Source: JAXLQL01 sp046331625
Lineage (GTDB): Bacteria; Acidobacteriota; Terriglobia; Bryobacterales; Bryobacteraceae
NCBI GenBank assembly: GCA_046331625.1
Contig: JAXLQL010000004.1
Span: 372,001-436,000, forward strand
Direction: 5' to 3'
DNA length: 64,000 bases
The position numbers and the translations under genes were made by a program. The notes under the pieces are model-generated. The model did not search any database. It was not told the DNA's origin and saw only the letters and a list, made by a program, of their open reading frames with translations. Of this stretch, positions 15,367 to 22,528 are shown in pieces. Every line of letters begins with the position of its first letter. The first letter of the stretch is position 1.

Positions 15367-15743
15367 TCGAACGCATCACGCCCGCCGGAGTCCCGACGCC
15401 GCGCGGACCCTATTCGCCCGCGGTGAAAGCCGGCGGCTTCATTTTCGTGGCGGGTCAGGGGCCCATCGATCCGGTGACGAATCAGTTCTCGTATGGCGAC
15501 ATTCGCCACGAGACGCGCGTGGTTTTGAACAACATCAAGCTGATCCTCGAAGGCAGCGGAGCATCGCTCGCCGACGTGGTGCGGTGCGGTGTGTTCCTGG
15601 CCAACGGCGATGATTTCGCGGCGATGAACGAGGTGTACGCGGAGTTCTTCGGCGAAGCCAAGCCGGCGCGCACCACGGTGGAGACCAAGTTCGCGAACAA
15701 GCAAATGAAGGTCGAGATCGACTGCGTGGCTTACAAGCCGTAA
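15363..15743 (+). CDS. ridA: RidA/YjgF-family enamine/imine deaminase
   Basis: The 126-residue length is normal for the family. The core blocks GPYSPAVKAGGFIFVAGQGP, NIKLILEGSGASLADVVRC and KPARTTVETKFANKQMKVEID match RidA. RidA proteins hydrolyse reactive 2-aminoacrylate and related enamines released by PLP enzymes. In classical RidA the catalytic Arg lies in the segment reading PARxxV; here PARTTV keeps it, as does the terminal Glu (KVEIDCVAY). The start overlaps the NYN gene stop by 4 nt, and the PLP enzyme follows after 3 nt, which is functionally sensible because PLP enzymes produce its substrates. Confidence 0.92.
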   Translation: MIERITPAGVPTPRGPYSPAVKAGGFIFVAGQGPIDPVTNQFSYGDIRHETRVVLNNIKLILEGSGASLADVVRCGVFLANGDDFAAMNEVYAEFFGEAKPARTTVETKFANKQMKVEIDCVAYKP

Positions 15744-15746
15744 CCC

Positions 15747-16685
15747 GTGAGCCGCGTTCCCGATCGCCACGCGTATCTCAACCGGCTTGGACCCACGCCT
15801 CTCGTTCCGGTTCAGTTGAGCGCGGGCGCGCCGGTGATCCGCTGCAAACTCGAGTTCCTGAATCCGAGCGGTTCGACGAAGGATCGAATCGCTCGGTTCA
15901 TTTTGGAGAAGGCGTGGCGCGAGGGGCGGTTGGGTCCGCATTCGACGGTGGTGGAAGCGTCGAGCGGATCGACAAGCATCGCGATGGCGCTGGCGTGCGC
16001 GCAACTCGGCATCCGCTTCATCGCGGTGATGCCAGAGGGCGTGAGCAATGAGCGCGTGTGGATCATTCGCGGCTATGGCGGCGACATTCGCCTCACGCCC
16101 GCAGCCGAAGGAATTCGCGGGGCGATCGCCGAGACCGAGCGCATCGCCTCGGGTGACGAGAGCGTGTTCCTGCCGCGCCAGTTCGCCAATCGCGAAAATG
16201 CGGATGCGCATCGCACAGGTACGGCGCGCGAGATTCTCGAGCAGATTCCGGGCGGCGTGGTGGATGCGGTGGTGAGCGGAGTGGGCACGGGCGGGACACT
16301 GGTGGGCTTGTTCGAAGGCTTGCGCGCGGCGGGATGTCAGGTGACGCCGGTGCTCGCGCGGCCGGTGAATCTCGGAGGTGCATCGGAAGTGGAATGCTGC
16401 AGTTTCAGCGCGCGCATTCCGGGCGTGGTGGATTCGATCTCGACGATCTTCTCACCGGCTGCGTTGCCGGGGCTCGACATCATCGAGGTCTCTGACGAGG
16501 ACGCGCTCGCTGCGACGCGCGAATTGATCCGGCGTGGATTTCCCGTGGGCCCGAGTTCGGGACTGAACTATCGCGCGGCGTTGCTGGCGGCCGAGAAGCG
16601 CGGCGGCGACGCGCAGATCGTGACGGTGTTCGCGGATCGCATGGAGCGCTACTTCTCTACCGATTTGTTCGCGGTGTATCGCTAG
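15747..16685 (+). CDS. PLP-dependent cysteine-synthase-family enzyme
   Basis: This encodes 312 residues from GTG 15747, 3 nt after ridA. It is a fold-type II PLP enzyme: the Schiff-base Lys is K45 in NPSGSTKDRIA. The loop that reads TSGNTG in true cysteine synthases is here SSGSTS. The phosphate-binding GVGTGGTLVG and the C-terminal GPSSGLNYRAAL are conserved. The Asn-to-Ser change in the substrate loop suggests a substrate other than O-acetylserine, for example another beta-replacement or beta-elimination reaction. It shares a message with the RNase-like and RidA genes; the RidA neighbour would handle any aminoacrylate released. Confidence 0.83.
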   Translation: MSRVPDRHAYLNRLGPTPLVPVQLSAGAPVIRCKLEFLNPSGSTKDRIARFILEKAWREGRLGPHSTVVEASSGSTSIAMALACAQLGIRFIAVMPEGVSNERVWIIRGYGGDIRLTPAAEGIRGAIAETERIASGDESVFLPRQFANRENADAHRTGTAREILEQIPGGVVDAVVSGVGTGGTLVGLFEGLRAAGCQVTPVLARPVNLGGASEVECCSFSARIPGVVDSISTIFSPAALPGLDIIEVSDEDALAATRELIRRGFPVGPSSGLNYRAALLAAEKRGGDAQIVTVFADRMERYFSTDLFAVYR

Positions 16686-16732
16686 CGGCGCGGTCGTGCG
16701 ATCGTCATCTCGCGGCGCTATACTCTGCTGCT

Positions 16733-17254
16733 ATGGCAAAAGTCCGTCCCATCCCCAAGGGATACACAACCATTACTCCCGGCATCGCGATTCAAGGCGC
16801 GGATGCCTTCATCAAATTCTGTAAGAAAGCGTTCGGCGCGAAAGAGATCATGCGCATGGCCGGACCCGTGAAGGGCTCGGTCATGCACGCCGAGATCGAG
16901 ATCGGCAACAGCCGCTTCATGTGCGGCGACGAAAGCCCGAGCATGGGCAACCGGTCCGCGGTCACGTTGGGCGGCACTCCGGTGACGTTCCATATCTATG
17001 TGGAGAACGTGGACAAGGCGTTCCCGAAAGCGATCAAAGCGGGCGCCACGGCAATCATGCCTCCTACCGACATGTTCTGGGGCGACCGGTACTCGCAGGT
17101 GCAGGATCCGTTCGGAAACAAGTGGGCGCTGGCGACGCACATCGAAGACATGACTCCCGCGGAAATGAAGAAGCGCGGAGCGAAGTGGATGAAGGCGATG
17201 GCATCTCCAGCGGCCGCTGCCGCAGCCGCTGGTGGCGAGACGGGCAACGGGTAG
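16733..17254 (+). CDS. PhnB-like VOC protein
   Basis: The 173-residue protein has a VOC fold in its first 140 residues: ITPGIAIQGADAFIKFCKKAFGAKE, MHAEIEIGNSRFMCGDE, FHIYVENVDKAFPKAIKAGA and RYSQVQDPFGNKWALATHIED. The ending DPFGNKWALATH is typical of PhnB/YdcE-like members, which often lack a clear enzymatic role. The tail is Ala-rich (MASPAAAAAAAGG). A TATACT hexamer lies about 12 nt before the start. It stands alone ahead of the ThuA gene. Confidence 0.82.
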   Translation: MAKVRPIPKGYTTITPGIAIQGADAFIKFCKKAFGAKEIMRMAGPVKGSVMHAEIEIGNSRFMCGDESPSMGNRSAVTLGGTPVTFHIYVENVDKAFPKAIKAGATAIMPPTDMFWGDRYSQVQDPFGNKWALATHIEDMTPAEMKKRGAKWMKAMASPAAAAAAAGGETGNG

Positions 17255-17297
17255 GCTCGGCCTGCGCGGCTCGCGATCATGCCCTATACTGATCGGC

Positions 17298-18233
17298 ATG
17301 ATCCGAGCCGCCCTGTCGTCGTGCCTCTTGTTTCCGCTCCTCCCGCAGGACCCCGCGGCGCGCCCGGAAGCCTCGCCCGAGGAGCAGCGCATCCGCGAAC
17401 GGATGCGCGATCCCGCCAAGCGCGCGGCCTTCATGCGCGAACATTTTCCCGATCCCGTGTTTGACAAGACCGCCCCGGAACTCCCGGCTGGATTGAAGCC
17501 GGGCGGCATTCTGATCTTCTCGAAGACGAACGGATTTCGCGACACGCCCGCCATTCGGGCAGCCAACGAGACGCTCGACGCGATCGCTACACGGCGCGGG
17601 TGGCCGCATTTCCAGACCGAGAACGGGGCCGTGATGAACGCCGATCAGTTGCGCCAGTTCCGGCTGGTGATCTGGAGCAACACGAGCGGCGACACGCTCA
17701 CCGAGGATCAACGCGCCGCGTTCCGCACGTGGATTGAGAACGGCGGTGTCTTCGTGGGGATCCACGGCGCCGGCGGCGACCCGCCTCCCACTGCGCCGAT
17801 GTTCGCACCGCCACGTTCCGCCGCAGCTTGGAAGTGGTACGTCGAGACGCTGCTCGGCGCGCAGTTCGTGGTGCACTCGCGCATCGTGCCGGCGACGATT
17901 CGTGTGGAGGATACGCGGAACCCGATCATGAAGGGACTGCCCGAGACGTGGCAACGTTCCGATGAATGGTACTCGTTCGAGACGAACCCGCGCGGCAAGG
18001 CGGGGTTCCATATTCTCGCCACGGTGGATGAGAAGACGTACGAGCCGGGCAGGGCCACGATGGGCGCGGATCATCCGCTGGTGTGGTGGCACTGCGTGGG
18101 CAAGGGTCGCGCGGTGTATTCGGCGCTGGGGCATGCGGCGGAGTTTTATGCAGAGCCGTTGATGCAGAAGCTGCTCGAGAATGCGATGGAATGGGGCGTG
18201 GCGAAGGGCGGGTCGTGCCCGGAGGGCGAGTAG
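17298..18233 (+). CDS. ThuA-domain protein (trehalose-utilisation family), exported
   Basis: This encodes 311 residues from ATG 17298, with a weak leader (MIRAALSSCLLFPLLPQ) and a charged helix before the domain. The ThuA glutamine-amidotransferase-like fold runs from about residue 70: ILIFSKTNGFRD, FRLVIWSNTSGDTLTEDQ, FVGIHGAGGDPP and ADHPLVWWHCVGKGRAVYSALGHAAEFY. The GIHG and GHAAE blocks are diagnostic. ThuA proteins are linked to disaccharide metabolism and often accompany DUF1080 proteins; no partner is adjacent here. Confidence 0.87.
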   Translation: MIRAALSSCLLFPLLPQDPAARPEASPEEQRIRERMRDPAKRAAFMREHFPDPVFDKTAPELPAGLKPGGILIFSKTNGFRDTPAIRAANETLDAIATRRGWPHFQTENGAVMNADQLRQFRLVIWSNTSGDTLTEDQRAAFRTWIENGGVFVGIHGAGGDPPPTAPMFAPPRSAAAWKWYVETLLGAQFVVHSRIVPATIRVEDTRNPIMKGLPETWQRSDEWYSFETNPRGKAGFHILATVDEKTYEPGRATMGADHPLVWWHCVGKGRAVYSALGHAAEFYAEPLMQKLLENAMEWGVAKGGSCPEGE

Positions 18234-18242
18234 CGGGCTTCT

Positions 18243-19841
18243 ATGACCCGAGCCGCGGGAGTTCGCTACTGCATCTTGCTGGGTGCGCTGAGCGCCGATC
18301 TGTTCGCCGCGGAGTCCTCTGCCCGGATGCCGGATGGCAAGCTGTGGACGACGCAAAACCTCAATGTTGACAGCGCGCCTTCCTATTGCTACGGCGACTC
18401 GGAGAGCAACTGCCGGCAGTATGGCCGCCTGTACACGTGGGAATCAGCGTTGCGAGCCTGCCGATCGCTCGGTGCGGGCTGGCGCCTTCCCACGGATGCC
18501 GAGTGGCGCCAGTTGGCGAAGCACTATGGCGGCATCGTGGACGAGTCCACAGACAAGGGCAAAGCGGCTTACACGGCGATGCTCGCTGGAGGCTCGGCGG
18601 GATTCGGCGCCGTGCTCGGTGGCGGCCGCGATCCGGACGGCGCATATCGGCGCATCCACGCTCATGGCTTCTACTGGACCGCATCCGAGAGCGGCTCGTC
18701 TGAAGCGTGGTTCTTCAATTTCGCGAGCGGTTCGACGCTGCTCAATCACCACACCGCCGAAAAGTCGCGCGCGCTGGCCGTCCGGTGCGTCACTGATCAC
18801 CTTGCGGGAGACTGGCAAGGCACGCTCCCGTTCGGCAAAACCGGCGTGCGCTTGGTGGTCACCATCGCGCAGGGAGCCAGCGGCTGGACCGCGTCTGAGG
18901 CCACGCCCGATGACGGCTCCAATCCCGTGCCCGCGAGTTCAGTGAGTTTCGATGGCTCGAAGCTGAACATCGAATTCGCGGCCATCCGCGCCATCTACGA
19001 AGGCGTGCTGAACGAAAGTAAGAGCGCCTTCACCGGGACCTTGACGCAGGGCTCTCCCGTGCGGCTTGATCTCGAGCGCGCCACTGGCGAGACCTCGTGG
19101 CGCCGCGATCGCACTGCGCATGCGGTGCGCTTTGTCGACGTGGCGCAGGACGTGAAGCTCGAAGTGGTGGATTGGGGCGGCACGGGCAGGCCCGTGATCC
19201 TGCTGGCTGGTGGGAACAACCACGCGCATGGCTTCGACAAGTTCGCGCCCAAGCTTACCGGCGCGTATCGCGTATACGGAATCACGCGCCGCGGATCCGG
19301 AGTGTCGAGCGCTCCGCCGCCAACGCGTGCCAACTACGACGCAGATCGCCTGGGCGACGATGTGGTGGCCGTGATCGACGGGCTCGGCATCGACAAACCG
19401 ATTCTGATCGGGCACTCGCTTGCCGGACAGGAGCTCAGCTCGGTGGGCTCGCGCCATCCGAACAAAGTGGCTGGCTTGATTTATCTCGACGCTGGGTACC
19501 GCTACGCATACGATGCTTCCGAGACCGCGCCGGCGCCACCGCGCGAGATCGCCACGATCGATGACGCGATTCGCGCGGGCGGGCACAAGTACACGCGGGT
19601 GGACGTGCCGATCCTGGCGATTTACGCGATGCCTCACGAGCGCGGCATCACCGATCCGGCCAAGCGAGCCGAAGCCGACGCGCGCGACCTGGCGTTCCAA
19701 GGCGCGATGGCGAAGGCGTTCGAGAAAGGCCTGCCTTCAGCGAAGGTGATTTGGATCGCGCATGCGGATCATTACGTGTTCCGCTCTCACGAAGCAGATG
19801 TGCTACGCGAGATCCATGCATTTACCGCGGGCCTGAGGTGA
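18243..19841 (+). CDS. FISUMP domain fused to an alpha/beta hydrolase
   Basis: The 532-residue protein begins with a leader (MTRAAGVRYCILLGALSADLFA). Residues about 28-180 match the FISUMP (Fibrobacter succinogenes major paralogous) domain: MPDGKLWTTQNLNVD, GRLYTWESAL, GWRLPTDAEWRQLAKHYGG, FYWTASESGSSEAWFFNF and ALAVRCV. A middle beta-rich part follows (TLPFGKTGVRLVVTIAQG). Residues about 300-532 are an alpha/beta hydrolase with nucleophile Ser392 in GHSLAG, an oxyanion region LLAGGNNHAHGF and a C-terminal His in WIAHADHYVF. The fusion is unusual and suggests a surface-attached esterase-type enzyme (inference). It is followed after 3 nt by a VOC gene. Confidence 0.8.
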   Translation: MTRAAGVRYCILLGALSADLFAAESSARMPDGKLWTTQNLNVDSAPSYCYGDSESNCRQYGRLYTWESALRACRSLGAGWRLPTDAEWRQLAKHYGGIVDESTDKGKAAYTAMLAGGSAGFGAVLGGGRDPDGAYRRIHAHGFYWTASESGSSEAWFFNFASGSTLLNHHTAEKSRALAVRCVTDHLAGDWQGTLPFGKTGVRLVVTIAQGASGWTASEATPDDGSNPVPASSVSFDGSKLNIEFAAIRAIYEGVLNESKSAFTGTLTQGSPVRLDLERATGETSWRRDRTAHAVRFVDVAQDVKLEVVDWGGTGRPVILLAGGNNHAHGFDKFAPKLTGAYRVYGITRRGSGVSSAPPPTRANYDADRLGDDVVAVIDGLGIDKPILIGHSLAGQELSSVGSRHPNKVAGLIYLDAGYRYAYDASETAPAPPREIATIDDAIRAGGHKYTRVDVPILAIYAMPHERGITDPAKRAEADARDLAFQGAMAKAFEKGLPSAKVIWIAHADHYVFRSHEADVLREIHAFTAGLR

Positions 19842-19844
19842 ATC

Positions 19845-20225
19845 ATGCGAGCCAAACTCGGCAACTCGACAACCGTGTTTCTCGTCGGCAACATCGAACT
19901 CACGATGAAGTGGTACGAACGGCTCGGGTTCGAATCCGAATACTACCCGCCGGGCTTCGCGATCCTGCGTCGCGATGAGATCGAGATTTTTCTCCAGCAG
20001 CAACCCGGGTACGTGGCTCCTGACGATCCAGGCCGGCGCGAACGCGAAGCGTGGAACGTATACATCGTCACCGATGATGTGAAGGCGCTCTACGGCGAGT
20101 ACTCGGCCGCGGGCGTCGAGATCTCGCGCCCCCTGTGCGAGCAGGAGTATGGGATGCTCGAATTTGACGTGATGGATCTCAATGGACATCGGCTGGTGTT
20201 TGCACAGCCGATGCGGACGTTATGA
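19845..20225 (+). CDS. VOC-superfamily (bleomycin-resistance-like) protein
   Basis: The 126-residue single VOC unit reads STTVFLVGNIELTMKWYERLGF, FAILRRDEIEIFLQQQPG, WNVYIVTDDVKALYGEYSAAGV and LEFDVMDLNGHRLVFAQP. It ends with the usual D-x-N-G-H motif. Members may sequester a ligand or catalyse metal-dependent chemistry; substrate is unknown. It follows the hydrolase fusion after 3 nt and overlaps the next gene by ATGA, so the three are probably one operon. Confidence 0.82.
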   Translation: MRAKLGNSTTVFLVGNIELTMKWYERLGFESEYYPPGFAILRRDEIEIFLQQQPGYVAPDDPGRREREAWNVYIVTDDVKALYGEYSAAGVEISRPLCEQEYGMLEFDVMDLNGHRLVFAQPMRTL

Positions 20226-21157
20226 AACACGCGATCCCGATGATTCTTGCGCCGCTGCTGTCGGCGGTGACGCTGACGCAGGTGGAAGGCATCGACCTGC
20301 CGATGTCGCTGCGGCTCATGCGACAGCCCAAATGGAGCAACGGCGGCATGGTGACGCTCCAGTTCAAAGACGCGGACGAACCCGTGATCTGGCTGGCCGG
20401 TCCGAGCGGCAAGCGGTCGGTGCCGTTCTCGATTCCCGGCGCTCAGTCGATCACCATTCACGATTTCGATCGAGGCTCCGATGGAACCATCGGCGTTTCA
20501 GGGACGATGGCTGAGCGCAACGGAGGCGGCGGATTCGTAGCTCGCATTTCACCTGACGGGGCGGACTTGCAGATCATCCGAACGGATTCGTATCGGCCCG
20601 TGATGGTGGCCGTTGCGCCCGATGGCTCATTGTGGACTGCAGGCAGCGAGACGGTCCGGCCTGATGCGGCGCGTGGTCCCGCTGTCATTCGGCGCTTCGA
20701 TCGTTCCGGCAAAATGACGGGCTCCTTCGTTCCGCAGTCCAGCATGGGGCATATCGTCGCGTTTGTCGGTTCGGACTCACACCACGCGTTCCGCGTATCG
20801 AAAGATCGGGTGGCCTGGTACTCGACGTCAGGAAGGTACGTGGAGATTTCGCTCGCCGGGAACGTGCTCACGGACATCGCCGTGAAGCTTCCCGTGGGCA
20901 ACGGCAAGCCCGAGATCAGCGAGATCACCTTCGCCTTGACGGATGAGGGGCAGGCGTTCCTGTGTGTCCCCTTCTACGGCGGCTCCACAGGCCAGCGCAT
21001 AGTGGCCACGATCTACGCGCTCGATCGGTCCGCGCGTGTGTGGGAGCCGGCGCCAGTAGCGGAGCAGCATAACGGGTACATCTATGGAGCCGATGCCGGG
21101 CGGTTGGTGCTGATGGATGGCAATCGCGCGGTGCAGTTTTACCGCATCGGGAACTAA
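20222..21157 (+). CDS. Secreted beta-propeller-like protein of unknown function
   Basis: This encodes 311 residues with a signal peptide (MKHAIPMILAPLLSAVTL). The body is made of short beta-strand repeats with D-G motifs: IHDFDRGSDGTIGVSG, RISPDGADLQII, VAVAPDGSLWTAG, AFRVSKDRVAWYSTSG and YIYGADAGRLVLMDGN. This spacing suggests a propeller of NHL or SMP-30 type. No catalytic residues stand out. Translation is coupled to the VOC gene (4-nt overlap). Confidence 0.68.
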   Translation: MKHAIPMILAPLLSAVTLTQVEGIDLPMSLRLMRQPKWSNGGMVTLQFKDADEPVIWLAGPSGKRSVPFSIPGAQSITIHDFDRGSDGTIGVSGTMAERNGGGGFVARISPDGADLQIIRTDSYRPVMVAVAPDGSLWTAGSETVRPDAARGPAVIRRFDRSGKMTGSFVPQSSMGHIVAFVGSDSHHAFRVSKDRVAWYSTSGRYVEISLAGNVLTDIAVKLPVGNGKPEISEITFALTDEGQAFLCVPFYGGSTGQRIVATIYALDRSARVWEPAPVAEQHNGYIYGADAGRLVLMDGNRAVQFYRIGN

Positions 21158-21167
21158 GCGCCGGCCG

Positions 21168-21773
21168 CTATCGCAAATACTCCATCGATTTGCGGAACAG
21201 TGGCTCGAACTGCTCGCCGACACCCGCCGACTTCGCCTTTCGCAACGCGGCTTCAGCTTGCGCCCGCTGTGCTCCGAGATTGACGAGCGCCGACAGCACA
21301 TCGTCTTCGAGCGGAGACAACGCACCCGCTACCGGAACGGCGGCAGCGACGGGAGTCTTGTCTGCGCCGACCGCGTCGAGCTTGTCGCGGAGTTCCACCA
21401 CCAGCCGCTCGGCGGTCTTCTTACCGATTCCCGGCACGCGCACGAGGCGCTCCACTTGGCCGCCCCGGATGGCGGAGACGAGGTCGGCTACGGCGAGTCC
21501 GCTGAGCACGGTGATGGCCAGCTTGGGTCCGATGCCTGAGACCGAGATGAGCCGCTCGAACAGCGCCTTCTCCTGGGACGTGGCGAAGCCGAACAGCGCG
21601 ATGGCGTCTTCGCGCACGTGCGTGTGGATGCGCAGCGCGACCGTTGCGCCGGAATCCGGGAGCGACGAGTAAGTGGAGACTGGTATCGTCACGTCATAGC
21701 CGACCCCCATCGCTTCCACTACAACCTGGTTCGGATGCTTCTCGAGAATGGTTCCCCGCAAGTGCGCGATCAT
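21168..21773 (-). CDS. ruvA: Holliday junction branch-migration protein RuvA
   Basis: The 201-residue length and all landmarks fit RuvA. The N-terminal OB fold starts MIAHLRGTILEKHPNQVVVEA; the junction-binding helix-hairpin-helix motifs are LISVSGIGPKLAITVLSG and LVRVPGIGKKTAERLVVELRDK; the C-terminal domain III (LEDDVLSALVNLGAQRAQAEAALRKA) contacts RuvB. RuvA tetramers clamp the four-way junction for RuvB-driven migration. ruvB and ruvC are not adjacent. It is convergent with the propeller gene and divergent from rsmE (11 nt apart), so its promoter overlaps rsmE. Confidence 0.96.
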   Translation of the reverse strand: MIAHLRGTILEKHPNQVVVEAMGVGYDVTIPVSTYSSLPDSGATVALRIHTHVREDAIALFGFATSQEKALFERLISVSGIGPKLAITVLSGLAVADLVSAIRGGQVERLVRVPGIGKKTAERLVVELRDKLDAVGADKTPVAAAVPVAGALSPLEDDVLSALVNLGAQRAQAEAALRKAKSAGVGEQFEPLFRKSMEYLR

Positions 21774-21784
21774 GAAAAATTATC

Positions 21785-22528
21785 ATGGCACGGCGGCGAT
21801 TCTTCGTGGATGGGTTCCGCAAAGGGCAGGCGGAAATCGCGGGTGACGAGGCGCATCATCTCACGCGTGTGCTGCGTGTGGAGAAGGGCCATCGCTACGA
21901 AGTGAGCGACAACCAGTCCGCATGGCTGGCCGAGGTGACGGAGGCGCACAAGTCGCGGGTGACGTTCACGCTGCTCGAGCCTGTGGCCTCTTCGCCGCTT
22001 CCCGTGCGGTTGACGCTCGCTGCTTCACTCATCAAGTTCGACCACTTCGAGTGGCTGCTCGAGAAGGGAACCGAACTCGGCGTGGAGCGGTTCATTCCGG
22101 TGATCGCGGACCGTAGCGAGAAAGGTCTCGATCGAGCGGTGCCGAAGCGTGCCGAGCGCTGGCGGCGGATCCTGATCGAGTCAAGCCAGCAATGCCGGCG
22201 GGACAGGTTGCCGGAGCTCGCCGAAGCGGCTCCGTTCCGCGAAGCACTGGGCGAGGCCGGCGATGTGCGGATCCGCCTCGAAGAGGAGCGCGGGGCTCGG
22301 TACCTCTCGCGCGTGGCGCCCGAGGCGAAGTCCGCGGCGGATCGCGTGGTGCTGCTCACGGGACCCGAAGGCGGCTGGACCGATCGCGAGCGCGAGCAAG
22401 CGTCAGGCGCCGGGTGGCTCGCCGCGACGCTGGGTCCGCAGATCCTGCGCGCGGAGACCGCGGCGATCACAGGGGTCGCGGTGGTAGTGAATTTGTGGGG
22501 CGCGGCGCTCGAAGCTACTGGGCCGTGA
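21785..22528 (+). CDS. rsmE: 16S rRNA m3U1498 methyltransferase RsmE
   Basis: The 247-residue protein is a SPOUT-class methyltransferase. The N-terminal PUA-like part is MARRRFFVDGFRKGQAEIAG-DEAHHLTRVLRVEKG. The C-terminal knot shows SLIKFDHFEWLLEKGTELGV, SSQQCRRDRLPEL, LLTGPEGGWTDRE and LGPQILRAETAAI; the last two bind S-adenosylmethionine in the trefoil knot. It methylates N3 of U1498 in the 30S decoding centre. It is divergent from ruvA, and its 3' end overlaps the convergent secreted protein gene by 14 nt. Confidence 0.95.
   Translation: MARRRFFVDGFRKGQAEIAGDEAHHLTRVLRVEKGHRYEVSDNQSAWLAEVTEAHKSRVTFTLLEPVASSPLPVRLTLAASLIKFDHFEWLLEKGTELGVERFIPVIADRSEKGLDRAVPKRAERWRRILIESSQQCRRDRLPELAEAAPFREALGEAGDVRIRLEEERGARYLSRVAPEAKSAADRVVLLTGPEGGWTDREREQASGAGWLAATLGPQILRAETAAITGVAVVVNLWGAALEATGP

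Noticed and set aside
18243..18810. FISUMP domain as a second DGR variable region
   Set aside because: Its 3' end has no similarity to the TR, so it is not a VR.
19920..19945. GGTTCGAATCC-like string resembling a tRNA T-loop
   Set aside because: Inside a well-supported VOC gene, with no acceptor or anticodon stem around it.
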